From NCBI GenBank assembly GCA_036351115.1, contig JAZBOL010000051.1, forward strand, positions 24,058 through 88,057: a stretch of 64,000 nucleotides of DNA, in the 5' to 3' direction. The notes under the pieces are model-generated. The model did no database searches. It worked only from the letters and a program-made list of their open reading frames with translations, and was not told where the DNA came from. This document shows, one piece after another, positions 17,122 through 24,588 of this stretch (positions are counted from its first letter, which is position 1; every line of letters begins with the position of its first letter). Origin of the DNA: Marinihelvus sp036351115. Lineage in GTDB: Bacteria; Pseudomonadota; Gammaproteobacteria; Xanthomonadales; SZUA-36. Position numbers and translations under genes: made by a program.

Positions 17122-18132
17122 ATGGCTATCCCCATCACGGTCATCCCCGGTGACGGCATCGGTCCCGAAATCATGGACGCCGCGCTCCGCGTCCTGGACG
17201 CGGTGGACGCGGGACTCGAATACGAACGGGCCGAGGCCGGGCTTGTCGCCCTCGACAGCACCGGAGACCTGATTCCGGACGCCACGCTGGATTCCATTGC
17301 GCGAAACCGCATCTGCCTGAAGGGCCCGCTCACCACCCCCGTGGGCAAGGGCTTCCGTTCCATCAACGTCACGCTGCGCAAGGAGTTCGACCTGTACGCC
17401 AACGTGCGTCCCGTGGTGACGATGCCGGGCACCAAGTCCCGTTTCGAGGACATCGACATCATCACCGTGCGCGAGAACACGCAGGGCGCCTACCTGGCCG
17501 CGGACGCGCGCCTCATCGACGACGGCCAGACGGCCGAATCCAAGATGGTGGTTACGCGCGCCGGCTGTGAGCGTGTCACCCGCTACGCCTTCGACATGGC
17601 GCGGCGCGAAGGGCGCCGCAAGGTAACCATCGTCCACAAGGCCAATATTCTGAAAATGGTGTCGGGCATGTTTCTGGATGTCGCGCGGGAAGTGGCGGCG
17701 GATTACCCGGACGTGGAAAGCGGCGAGATGATCGTGGATGCGTGCTGCATGAAGCTGGTCATGAACCCCTGGGAGTTCGACGTGATCGTCACCACCAACC
17801 TGTTCGGTGACATCATTTCCGACCTCTGTGCGGGCCTCGTGGGTGGCCTCGGCCTGGCGCCGGGCGCCAACATCGGCGAGAACGCCGCCATGTTCGAAGC
17901 GGTACACGGTTCCGCGCCCGACATCGCAGGGCAGGGCATCGCCAACCCCAGCGCGCTGATTCTGGCCGCCTGCCAGATGCTTTCCCACCTCGGCATGGAA
18001 GACAAGGCGAGGGCCGTGCGTGGCGCCATCCGGGACACGCTCGGGGCGCGGGACCGGACCACCCCCGACGTGGGTGGAAGCGGCACCACCGAGAGCATGG
18101 CGGACGCGCTGGTCGAGCGCCTGACCGCCTGA
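17122..18132 (+). CDS. NAD-dependent isocitrate dehydrogenase
   Basis: A 336-residue beta-decarboxylating dehydrogenase of the isocitrate/isopropylmalate family: PGDGIGPEI at the N-terminus, substrate-binding stretch RSINVTLRKEFDLYANVRP, the conserved Lys/Asp region TIVHKANILKMVSGMF, TTNLFGDIISDLCAGL, and the adenine-binding HGSAPDIAGQGIANP. The length and SxNxxLR pattern fit the short NAD-type isocitrate dehydrogenases common in Gammaproteobacteria, rather than the NADP-dependent Icd or LeuB. It makes 2-oxoglutarate and NADH in the TCA cycle. AGGAG lies about 10 bases before the ATG. Homoisocitrate or tartrate dehydrogenase is less likely. Confidence 0.85.
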   Translation: MAIPITVIPGDGIGPEIMDAALRVLDAVDAGLEYERAEAGLVALDSTGDLIPDATLDSIARNRICLKGPLTTPVGKGFRSINVTLRKEFDLYANVRPVVTMPGTKSRFEDIDIITVRENTQGAYLAADARLIDDGQTAESKMVVTRAGCERVTRYAFDMARREGRRKVTIVHKANILKMVSGMFLDVAREVAADYPDVESGEMIVDACCMKLVMNPWEFDVIVTTNLFGDIISDLCAGLVGGLGLAPGANIGENAAMFEAVHGSAPDIAGQGIANPSALILAACQMLSHLGMEDKARAVRGAIRDTLGARDRTTPDVGGSGTTESMADALVERLTA

Positions 18133-18143
18133 CCAGGCGGCAG

Positions 18144-18163
18144 TTGTTGCGTTTACGCAACAA
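18144..18163. promoter_or_regulatory. 20-bp perfect palindrome upstream of the FadL-like gene
   Basis: TTGTTGCG-TTTA-CGCAACAA, an uninterrupted 8-bp inverted repeat with a 4-base centre, 11 bp after the isocitrate dehydrogenase stop. No T run follows on either strand, so it is a poor terminator and may be an operator. Its core TGTTGC-N6-GCAACA recurs at 26724-26741 on the pgi start. Confidence 0.5.
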
Positions 18164-18223
18164 GGTGGCGTAAAAACCCTCGAAAACCTGAGGATTTCAC
18201 CGCATTTGCGGGGGCGTGGTTCA

Positions 18224-18252
18224 TTGACTTGATGTGGTATTCCTGCCATTCT
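18224..18252 (+). promoter_or_regulatory. Weak candidate promoter of the FadL-like gene
   Basis: TTGACT at 18224-18229 and CATTCT at 18247-18252, spaced 17 bases. The -35 is good and the -10 poor, suggesting either dependence on an activator or a wrong assignment. The palindrome at 18144-18163 ends about 60 bp upstream. Confidence 0.3.
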
Positions 18253-18297
18253 GCGCGCTGGGGAGCTGTATTCGACAGAACAAGGTCGTTCGATTCC

Positions 18298-19476
18298 GTG
18301 AAACGAACTGCGCTGACATCATTGCTGCTGGCTTCGGGCCTCGTGTCCGGGGCGTCTGCTGCCCAGGCCTCGGGACTGCCGGCGGCCGGCTTCGCCGCGG
18401 GCGGCACCGGGCTGACGCCGTTCTACGTCATGGGCTTCGAACTGGGGCCCTGGCAGGATTACCTGGCCAGGGAACTGACGCCGGAATTCATGGACGAGGC
18501 CAGGCTTCCCGAGCTGCATGTTTCCTGGCTGAACCCCGAAATCGTGAGCATCCTCCCGGCGTTTGCCGAGGGGCTGGTGCGCAAACCGGACACCTGGTTG
18601 CGTTACGAGCTCGAGTTTCATCAGCTGGACACGGCCAATGACAGCGGCGTTGCTTCACTCCAGGCGCCGGGGCTCGGCTTCGAGCGCCAGCTGCTCGCGC
18701 CGGGCCTGTTTCATGCCCTGGACAACGGCAGCATCCTCGGCGTCGAGGCGATCATGGCTTACCAGAGCTTCGGCACGGCGGATCTCGGTTTCCGTGCCGT
18801 CGGGTCTTCGTACCAGCCGGGCGGGGCGCTGTATCAACCGGTCCAGGAATCCTCCTACGGCACGGGTGTCAGGCTGAACGTGAGCCAACCCATGGCGGAG
18901 CGTTTCACCCTCGGTGTGGGCTTCCAGTCACGCATCGACATGGAAGAGTTCGCGAATTACCGCGGCGTTTATTCCAACCCGGCCGATTTCGACATCCCGG
19001 CCCGTGCGAGCCTCGGCGTGGCATTCCACGCCAGCGAACAGTCGAGCCTCAACCTCTCTGTCGAGCGTGTGATGTACAGCGAAGTCAACGCGTTCCAGAG
19101 CCGGAACCTGCCCGACCGCTTCCTGTCCATGCTCGGCGACTCCACCAGCCCCGATTTCACACTGGACGACCTGACCGTTTTCACGCTCGGCTACACCTGG
19201 AGCAACGGCAAGGACACGCAGTGGCGGGCTGAAGTCAGCTCCCGTTCGACCCCGGCGCCGAGCTCCGTCGCCCTCGAGCGAGCCCTGGCGGACGAGCTCG
19301 CCGATCACGCCATGCTCGTGGGCTACTCCCGTCGCACCGGTGAGTTCAGCCGTTTCAACCTCAATGCGGCCTACGCACCGTCCGACTACCTGTTCGGCGG
19401 CAACGTGCTCGGCGTGGCCAGCGATGACCTCGGGCAGGACCTTGAGCTCGAGGCGGTCTGGACGCTGGACTTCTGA
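18298..19476 (+). CDS. OmpP1/FadL-like outer-membrane transport protein
   Basis: About 392 residues starting at GTG 18298, giving a signal peptide KRTALTSLLLASGLVSGASAAQA; an in-frame ATG at 18229 would bury it. The mature protein is a beta-barrel with FadL-like features: DIPARASLGVAFHASEQSSLNLSVERV resembles the FadL segment before the barrel end, with FTLGYTWSNGKD and a terminal Phe (WTLDF). FadL-type channels admit hydrophobic compounds such as long-chain fatty acids. Similarity is at the pattern level, so the substrate is unknown and another small-barrel family is possible. It stands alone after a palindrome-containing spacer and before perM. Confidence 0.6.
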   Translation: MKRTALTSLLLASGLVSGASAAQASGLPAAGFAAGGTGLTPFYVMGFELGPWQDYLARELTPEFMDEARLPELHVSWLNPEIVSILPAFAEGLVRKPDTWLRYELEFHQLDTANDSGVASLQAPGLGFERQLLAPGLFHALDNGSILGVEAIMAYQSFGTADLGFRAVGSSYQPGGALYQPVQESSYGTGVRLNVSQPMAERFTLGVGFQSRIDMEEFANYRGVYSNPADFDIPARASLGVAFHASEQSSLNLSVERVMYSEVNAFQSRNLPDRFLSMLGDSTSPDFTLDDLTVFTLGYTWSNGKDTQWRAEVSSRSTPAPSSVALERALADELADHAMLVGYSRRTGEFSRFNLNAAYAPSDYLFGGNVLGVASDDLGQDLELEAVWTLDF

Positions 19477-19575
19477 ATCGCCCGGTCCTGAGCGTTCCGG
19501 CATCGGCCGGTCGAATCGACATGCCCGTTCCTTTCCTGTCCCTGACATCCCCGCTGCGCCACGGGTTCGCCTGAC

Positions 19576-20715
19576 ATGGATCTCCTGAAAGACTGGTTCC
19601 GTCGCACCTTTTCCGACCCCCAGGTGGTCCTGCTGGCCGTCATCCTGATCGGCATGGTGCTGTTTTTCGTGGGTTTCGGGCGCATGCTGTGGCCCGTGCT
19701 CGCCAGCATCGTCGTGGCCTACCTGCTCGAAGCCGGGGTCCAGCTGTTCCAGCGCCTCGGGCTGCCCCGGGTGTGGTCCGTGCTGATCGTTTTCCTGCTG
19801 TTCCTGGCCGGGCTCGTTTTTCTCATGTTCGGCGTGGCGCCGATCATTTCCCGGCAGTTGACGCAGCTGGTCAGCAACCTGCCGGCCTACGTCAGCCAGG
19901 GGCAGGAGCTGCTGGTCACCTTGCCCCAGGCCTATCCCGGACTGATTTCCGAAGCCCAGGTGGAGGCCATCACCGCGAACATCGGGGCTGAGCTGGCGCG
20001 CTGGGGGCAGCAATTGCTCGGGTGGTCCCTGGCCTCCGTGGCCAACGTCGCCGGCCTCCTGATCCTGCTCGTACTGATCCCGGTGCTGGTCTATTTCTTC
20101 CTGATGGACAAGAACAAGCTCATTGCCTGGTTCAAGGGATTCCTGCCCGCGGAGCGCCACCTCGTCAGCACCGTGTGGGCCGACGTGGAGCGCCAGATCG
20201 CCAATTACGTGCGCGGCAAGGTGCTCGAAATCGTCATCGTCGGCGCCGTTACCTATGTCACCTTCGTGGTGCTGGGGCTCGAATACGCCGCCCTGCTGGC
20301 GCTCATTGTCGGGTTCTCGGTGCTGATCCCCTATGTCGGAGCATTCTCGGCCACCCTGCCGGTCGCCCTGGTGGCCTACTTCCAGTTCGGTTGGGGATGG
20401 GAATTCGGCAGCGTCGTCATCGCCTACACGATCATCCAGGTACTCGACGGCAACGTGCTCGTCCCCCTGATCTTCTCCGAGGCGGTGAATCTCCACCCCA
20501 TCGCCATCATCGTGGCGATCCTGATTTTCGGGGGGCTGTGGGGTTTCTGGGGCGTGTTTTTCGCCATTCCCCTGGCGACCGTCGTGCAGGCCATCCTCGC
20601 GGCCTGGCCACGCCGATCCGCCGGGCCGGGCCAGGCAGGTCCGGACTCCGAGGCGGAGTCAGGGGCATCGGGCGACGGTTCGCCGTCAGCGACTCAGAGT
20701 ACGTCGGACGCGTAA
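19576..20715 (+). CDS. perM: PerM-type AI-2E/permease family membrane protein
   Basis: A 379-residue membrane protein with about eight hydrophobic helices: a first pair at about 16-55, one at about 65-90, a soluble loop of about 60 residues, then helices at about 150-175 and 215-335, ending in a polar tail rich in Ser, Gly and Glu. The motifs QVLDGNVLVPLIFSEAVNLHP and GLWGFWGVFFAIPLA are hallmarks of the UPF0118 family (PerM, YdiK, TqsA). The substrate is unsettled; TqsA exports AI-2 and others act as ion antiporters. E. coli perM lies beside bepA, as it nearly does here. Its 3' end overlaps phoH on the other strand by 22 bp. Confidence 0.85.
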   Translation: MDLLKDWFRRTFSDPQVVLLAVILIGMVLFFVGFGRMLWPVLASIVVAYLLEAGVQLFQRLGLPRVWSVLIVFLLFLAGLVFLMFGVAPIISRQLTQLVSNLPAYVSQGQELLVTLPQAYPGLISEAQVEAITANIGAELARWGQQLLGWSLASVANVAGLLILLVLIPVLVYFFLMDKNKLIAWFKGFLPAERHLVSTVWADVERQIANYVRGKVLEIVIVGAVTYVTFVVLGLEYAALLALIVGFSVLIPYVGAFSATLPVALVAYFQFGWGWEFGSVVIAYTIIQVLDGNVLVPLIFSEAVNLHPIAIIVAILIFGGLWGFWGVFFAIPLATVVQAILAAWPRRSAGPGQAGPDSEAESGASGDGSPSATQSTSDA

Positions 20716-22079
20716 TCCGCCAGGCGGGAGCGCTCGCCCCGTCGCAGGGTGATGTGTGCGCCGTGATTCCAGTTCTTGAACCGGTCCACCGCGAAGGTGA
20801 GGCCGGACGTGGTTTCCGTCAGGTACGGCGTGTCGATCTGTCCCACATTGCCCAGGCAGATCATTTTCGTCCCCGGGCCGGCACGGGTGAGCAGGGCCTT
20901 CATCTGCTTCGGCGTAATATTCTGCGCCTCGTCGATGATGACGTAGCGGTTGATGAAGGTGCGGCCGCGCATGAAGCTGAGTGACCGCACCTTGACCCGG
21001 CTGGCCAGCAGGTCGTTGGTCGCCGCGCGACCCCATTCGCCGCCTTCCTGCGGCTGGGTGAGCACTTCGAGGTTGTCGGTGAGGGCGCCCATCCAGGGCG
21101 TCATTTTTTCCTCTTCCGTGCCGGGGAGGAAGCCGATGTCTTCGCCGATGGAAACGGTGGCCCGGGTGACGATGATTTCCGTGTAGCGCTTGTCGTCCAG
21201 CGTCTGGGCGAGGCCCGCGGCCAGGGTCAGGAGCGTTTTGCCGGTGCCCGCCTGTCCCATGAGGGTCACGAAGTCGATCTCCGGATCCATGAGCAGGTTG
21301 AGTGCGAAATTCTGCTCCGGGTTGCGGGCCTGGATACCCCAGACATTGCGGTTTCCGCCCTGGTAATCGGTGATCAGCCGGAGCACGACATGGTCGTCGT
21401 TGACGGCGTGCACGGTGCCTTCCACGCTTTCCCCGCTGCCGATGGACACGCACTGATTCGGAAACCAGTCGTCGCCCGGTTCCCGGGGGATGCGGTAGAA
21501 CGTGGCGCCGCCCTCGGTCCAGGATTCCATGTCCGGGTAGCGTTCCCAGAAAGACTCGTCTTCCTCGCGAAGTCCCTTGTACAGCAACGCCAGGTCGTCC
21601 AGGGCCCGGTCATTGAAGTAGTCCTCCGCGCGGGCGCCGAGGATCGCTGCCTTGATGCGCAGGTTGATGTCCTTGGAGACGAGGATGACCTCCCGGTCTT
21701 CCAACTCCTCGCGGAGCGCCATCACCGTGCTCAGGATCTCGTTGTCGGCGAAGGAGCCGTCGCGCAGCAGGCTGGAGTGGGTTTTCGGCATGCTCGTCTG
21801 GAAAAAGAGCTTGCCCCGGCCCACGGACAGGTCCAGGCCGTCGGGGACGCGCAGTTCGACACCCTGTTCCAGGTTGCCGCCGCCGTGGTTCATGAGCTCA
21901 CCAATGAAGCGCGACACCTGGCGCACGTTGCGGGCGACTTCCGACAGGCCTTTCTTGGCGGCGTCGAGCTCCTCGAGCACCATCATCGGCAGAAAGACGT
22001 CGTGCTCTTCGAAGCGGAAGAGGGCGGTGGGGTCGTGCATCAACACGTTCGTGTCGAGCACGTAAAGCCGTTCAGTCAA
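20694..22079 (-). CDS. phoH: PhoH-family PIN-domain ATPase (PhoH2/YlaK type)
   Basis: A 461-residue fusion of an N-terminal PIN ribonuclease-like domain (YVLDTNVLMHDP with acidic residues, about 5-140) and a C-terminal PhoH ATPase (Walker A GQAGTGKTLLTLAAG, Walker B VIIDEAQNITPKQ). Homologues are RNA helicase/RNase proteins. The start is placed at TTG 22079 because family members begin a few residues before YVLDTNVLMHDP; an upstream in-frame codon at 22163 would lie deep in bcp. The TTG overlaps the bcp stop by 8 bp, implying coupling. A purine-rich GGAGG lies 12 bases upstream, rather far. Despite its name I see no Pho box. Confidence 0.85.
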   Translation of the reverse strand: MTERLYVLDTNVLMHDPTALFRFEEHDVFLPMMVLEELDAAKKGLSEVARNVRQVSRFIGELMNHGGGNLEQGVELRVPDGLDLSVGRGKLFFQTSMPKTHSSLLRDGSFADNEILSTVMALREELEDREVILVSKDINLRIKAAILGARAEDYFNDRALDDLALLYKGLREEDESFWERYPDMESWTEGGATFYRIPREPGDDWFPNQCVSIGSGESVEGTVHAVNDDHVVLRLITDYQGGNRNVWGIQARNPEQNFALNLLMDPEIDFVTLMGQAGTGKTLLTLAAGLAQTLDDKRYTEIIVTRATVSIGEDIGFLPGTEEEKMTPWMGALTDNLEVLTQPQEGGEWGRAATNDLLASRVKVRSLSFMRGRTFINRYVIIDEAQNITPKQMKALLTRAGPGTKMICLGNVGQIDTPYLTETTSGLTFAVDRFKNWNHGAHITLRRGERSRLADYASDVL

Positions 22080-22536
22080 GGGCCTGGACCGCCTCCAGAA
22101 CGGCCTCGACGTGTCCCGGTACGCGTACCTTGCGCCACTCGGCGCGGAGTACGCCGTCGCCATCGATCAGGAAGGTCGAGCGTTCGATTCCCAGGTACTT
22201 GCGGCCGTACATGTTCTTTTCCTTGATGACGTCGAACAGCTTGCACAGCTCCTCGTCGGCGTCGGAAATCAGGTCGAAGGGAAAGGACTGTTTCGCGCAG
22301 AAATTCTCGTGCACCTTCACGCTGTCTTTCGACACGCCGACGATGTCCGTGTTGCTGGCCTGGAAAGCGGCGTGGTGGTCACGGAAATCCTGGCCTTCGC
22401 GGGTGCAGCCGGGCGTGTTGTCCTTGGGATAGAAGTAGAGGACCAGGTTCCTGCCCCTGAAGTCCTCGAGTCCCAGTTGTTTGTCGCCCGTGGCGGGCAG
22501 GCTGAAGGTGGGTACGGCTTTGCCGACGGCGACCAT
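22072..22536 (-). CDS. bcp: Thiol peroxidase Bcp/PrxQ
   Basis: A 154-residue peroxiredoxin: thioredoxin fold with LVLYFYPKDNTPGCTREG. Cys44 is the peroxidatic residue. E. coli Bcp has a resolving Cys five residues later, but position 49 here is Gln. Cys80 lies 36 residues after Cys44, the spacing reported for Xylella PrxQ (Cys47/Cys83), so this is probably an atypical 2-Cys enzyme of that class. It reduces H2O2 and organic peroxides using thioredoxin. It is transcribed with phoH and divergent from dapA; in E. coli bcp also lies near dapA-bamC. Confidence 0.9.
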   Translation of the reverse strand: MVAVGKAVPTFSLPATGDKQLGLEDFRGRNLVLYFYPKDNTPGCTREGQDFRDHHAAFQASNTDIVGVSKDSVKVHENFCAKQSFPFDLISDADEELCKLFDVIKEKNMYGRKYLGIERSTFLIDGDGVLRAEWRKVRVPGHVEAVLEAVQALD

Positions 22537-22611
22537 GAAGTCTCCTCTTGAACAGTGCTCGGCGACCGGCGGGCGGGACCGCCCGGGACGCCCCGATGGC
22601 TCGGAGGATAC

Positions 22612-22640
22612 TTGTCAGGTCTGGGGGGCGCAAGTACCAT
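22612..22640 (+). promoter_or_regulatory. Candidate promoter of dapA
   Basis: TTGTCA (22612-22617), 17-base spacer, TACCAT (22635-22640) in the 134-bp divergent region between bcp and dapA. Predicted start near 22647, about 24 bases before the dapA ATG. Judged by eye only. Confidence 0.35.
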
Positions 22641-22670
22641 TGCGCGACCTCCCCGATGCCCCCGACCGCC

Positions 22671-23561
22671 ATGCTTCAAGGCAGTATTGTCGCGCTCCTG
22701 ACGCCCATGGATTCTGCGGGCCGAATCGAGTTCGATCGCCTGCCGGCGCTCCTCGATTTTCATCTCGACGGAGGCACCGGCGGCATCGTCGTGGCCGGCA
22801 CCACCGGAGAATCCGCCACGCTCGAACCGGCGGAACAGGATGCCTTGATCGAGCACGTCCTGGGTCATGTCGATGGCCGCATTCCGGTGCTGGCCGGCAG
22901 CGGTTCGACGAGTACCGCGGCAACGGTCGCCCGCACCCGCCGGGTCGGCGGGCTGGGCGTCGATGCGGCGCTCGTGGTCACCCCCGCCTATTACCGACCC
23001 ACGCAGGCGGGGCTGCTGGCGCACTATCGTGCAGTGGCGGACGAGTCCCCCGTGCCGGTTTACCTCTACAACGTGCCCGGACGAACCGCGGTGGACCTGT
23101 TGCCTGAAACCAGCGCACGGCTGGCCGAACACGGGCAGATCGTCGGGCTCAAGGAAGCCGTGCCCGGTGCGGAGCGCATGCGCACCTTGCGGCAGCTGTG
23201 TGGGCCCGACTTCAATCTGCTCAGCGGGGACGATGACAGCTGTGGCGCGGCCATGCAGGCCGGCGCCGATGGGGTCATTTCCGTGGCCGCCAACCTGGCG
23301 CCGGGGTTCATGGCGCGGCTGGCGGAGTGCGCCCTCGGCGGGGATACAGCGGGCTTGGAGGCCCTTGAGTCCCGCCTCCGGCCGCTGTTACGGCAATTGT
23401 CCGTCGAAACGAACCCGATTCCTGTAAAATGGGGGGCTTACGAGATGGGTTTGGCCGGCCCCGGTATCCGGTTGCCGCTCCTGCCCCTCACCGAAGAACT
23501 CAGGCCCGCCCTGAAGGCGGTCCTGGAAGCGCTGGACCAAGGGTCCGGCTCGGAAGATTAA
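22671..23561 (+). CDS. dapA: 4-hydroxy-tetrahydrodipicolinate synthase
   Basis: A 296-residue TIM barrel condensing pyruvate with aspartate semialdehyde in the lysine/diaminopimelate pathway. It shows AGTTGESATL (Thr pair of the proton relay), YNVPGRT (relay Tyr) and the Schiff-base Lys in VGLKEAV at about residue 161. The ATG at 22671 gives MLQGSIVALLTPMD, matching the E. coli start; an ATG at 22656 is the alternative. No obvious Shine-Dalgarno sequence precedes either. bamC follows after 7 bp, the dapA-bamC order conserved in Gammaproteobacteria; gcvR, found with them in E. coli, is absent. Confidence 0.95.
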   Translation: MLQGSIVALLTPMDSAGRIEFDRLPALLDFHLDGGTGGIVVAGTTGESATLEPAEQDALIEHVLGHVDGRIPVLAGSGSTSTAATVARTRRVGGLGVDAALVVTPAYYRPTQAGLLAHYRAVADESPVPVYLYNVPGRTAVDLLPETSARLAEHGQIVGLKEAVPGAERMRTLRQLCGPDFNLLSGDDDSCGAAMQAGADGVISVAANLAPGFMARLAECALGGDTAGLEALESRLRPLLRQLSVETNPIPVKWGAYEMGLAGPGIRLPLLPLTEELRPALKAVLEALDQGSGSED

Positions 23562-23568
23562 GCAGCCT

Positions 23569-24186
23569 ATGTTCATTCGAAGCTTGCCCCTCCTGGGCGC
23601 GATCGTCCTGGCGGTCGGGCTTGGCGGTTGCAGTTGGTTCAAGGATAAGCCACCGGAGTACCTCGATAGCGAAGAGGTCGAACCCCTGAAGGTGCCGACC
23701 GACCTCGACGCACCGCTGTACCGCGCTCCGCTGACCATCTCGGCGCCGGAGATGCGCCGCCCGTCCGGCGACGAGCTCAATCCCGGCCCGCCCCGCGCCG
23801 TCTCCACCGCGGGACGGGGCGACGCCAATGCCTGGATGGCCTGGTCGGCCCAGGGCGTTTACCTTTCGGTGCTCGACTCCCCGGGCTCCGTAACCCGACG
23901 CCTCGGCTTCGCCATCGATCGCACGGGCATGCGGTCCCTGCCGGACGACGGGCAGGGCGGCCAGCGTTTCGAATTTGTCCACATTCGCTATGATGAGCGC
24001 AGTTTCTGGCAGAAACTGGCTTTCTGGAATGATGGCAAGGGGCCGGACCATTCCGGTGTCTATCGGGCCAGGGTCCAACCCGACGGCGAAAACAGCCGTG
24101 TCTATCTCGAGCTCGACTCGGGCAGACAGGCCCCCACCAGTGCTGCAGAACACATTCTTGGAATTTTCATGGAGCGTCTCGGATGA
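23569..24186 (+). CDS. bamC: Outer-membrane assembly lipoprotein BamC
   Basis: A 205-residue lipoprotein: signal peptide with lipobox LGGC (Cys at about 21), then a Pro-rich extended segment (PPEYLDSEEVEPLKVPTDLD), like the BamC region that threads along BamD, and one helix-grip domain (about 80-205, AWSAQGVYLSVLDSP to AAEHILGIFMERL). E. coli BamC has 344 residues with two helix-grip domains, so this form is short, probably with one only. It accompanies BamABDE in inserting barrels into the outer membrane. The place right after dapA supports the call. It overlaps fdxA by 4 bp (ATGA). Confidence 0.85.
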   Translation: MFIRSLPLLGAIVLAVGLGGCSWFKDKPPEYLDSEEVEPLKVPTDLDAPLYRAPLTISAPEMRRPSGDELNPGPPRAVSTAGRGDANAWMAWSAQGVYLSVLDSPGSVTRRLGFAIDRTGMRSLPDDGQGGQRFEFVHIRYDERSFWQKLAFWNDGKGPDHSGVYRARVQPDGENSRVYLELDSGRQAPTSAAEHILGIFMERLG

Positions 24187-24506
24187 CTTTTGTCGTTACG
24201 GAAAACTGCATCAAGTGCCGCTACACGGACTGCGTTGAAGTCTGCCCGGTGGATTGTTTCCACGTCGGGCCCAATTTCCTGGTGATCGACCCGGACGAGT
24301 GCATCGACTGCACGCTCTGCGAGCCCGAGTGCCCCGCCGAAGCCATCTACCCGGAAGATGATCTGCCCGCCGGCCAGGAGCATTTCCTGGAGCTGAACGC
24401 GGAGCTGTCCCGGGAATGGCCGGTCATCACCGAGACGCAGGATCACCCGCCCGATGCCGCCGAATGGGACGGCAAACCCAACAAACTCGAGCTGTTGGAG
24501 CGTTGA
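24183..24506 (+). CDS. fdxA: 7-iron ferredoxin FdxA ([3Fe-4S][4Fe-4S])
   Basis: A 107-residue ferredoxin with the Azotobacter FdI cysteine pattern: Cys9, 12, 17, 21, 25 and Cys40, 43, 46, 50. By homology Cys9, 17 and 50 bind the 3Fe cluster, and Cys21, 40, 43 and 46 the 4Fe cluster. The C-terminal extension after residue 60 (acidic, Pro-containing) is also typical of FdI-type proteins. It carries low-potential electrons; its physiological partner is unknown. It is translationally coupled to bamC. Confidence 0.93.
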   Translation: MTFVVTENCIKCRYTDCVEVCPVDCFHVGPNFLVIDPDECIDCTLCEPECPAEAIYPEDDLPAGQEHFLELNAELSREWPVITETQDHPPDAAEWDGKPNKLELLER

Positions 24507-24574
24507 CGCGCTCTACGACGGCCCGGCGGGAGCGTCACCCGGTCCCGATCACGACGGCTTGCCCGCCTGAACCC

Positions 24575-24588
24575 AGGACAGTCCTATT
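24575..24588 (+). promoter_or_regulatory. Ribosome binding site and ATT start codon of pcnB
   Basis: AGGA at 24575-24578, 7 bases, then ATT at 24586-24588. Between the in-frame TGA at 24568-24570 and the conserved GGSVRDLLLG motif there is no ATG, GTG or TTG in frame before the GTG that encodes the V of the motif. ATT with this Shine-Dalgarno sequence is the best start, as in E. coli pcnB, which is known to use AUU. Confidence 0.65.
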
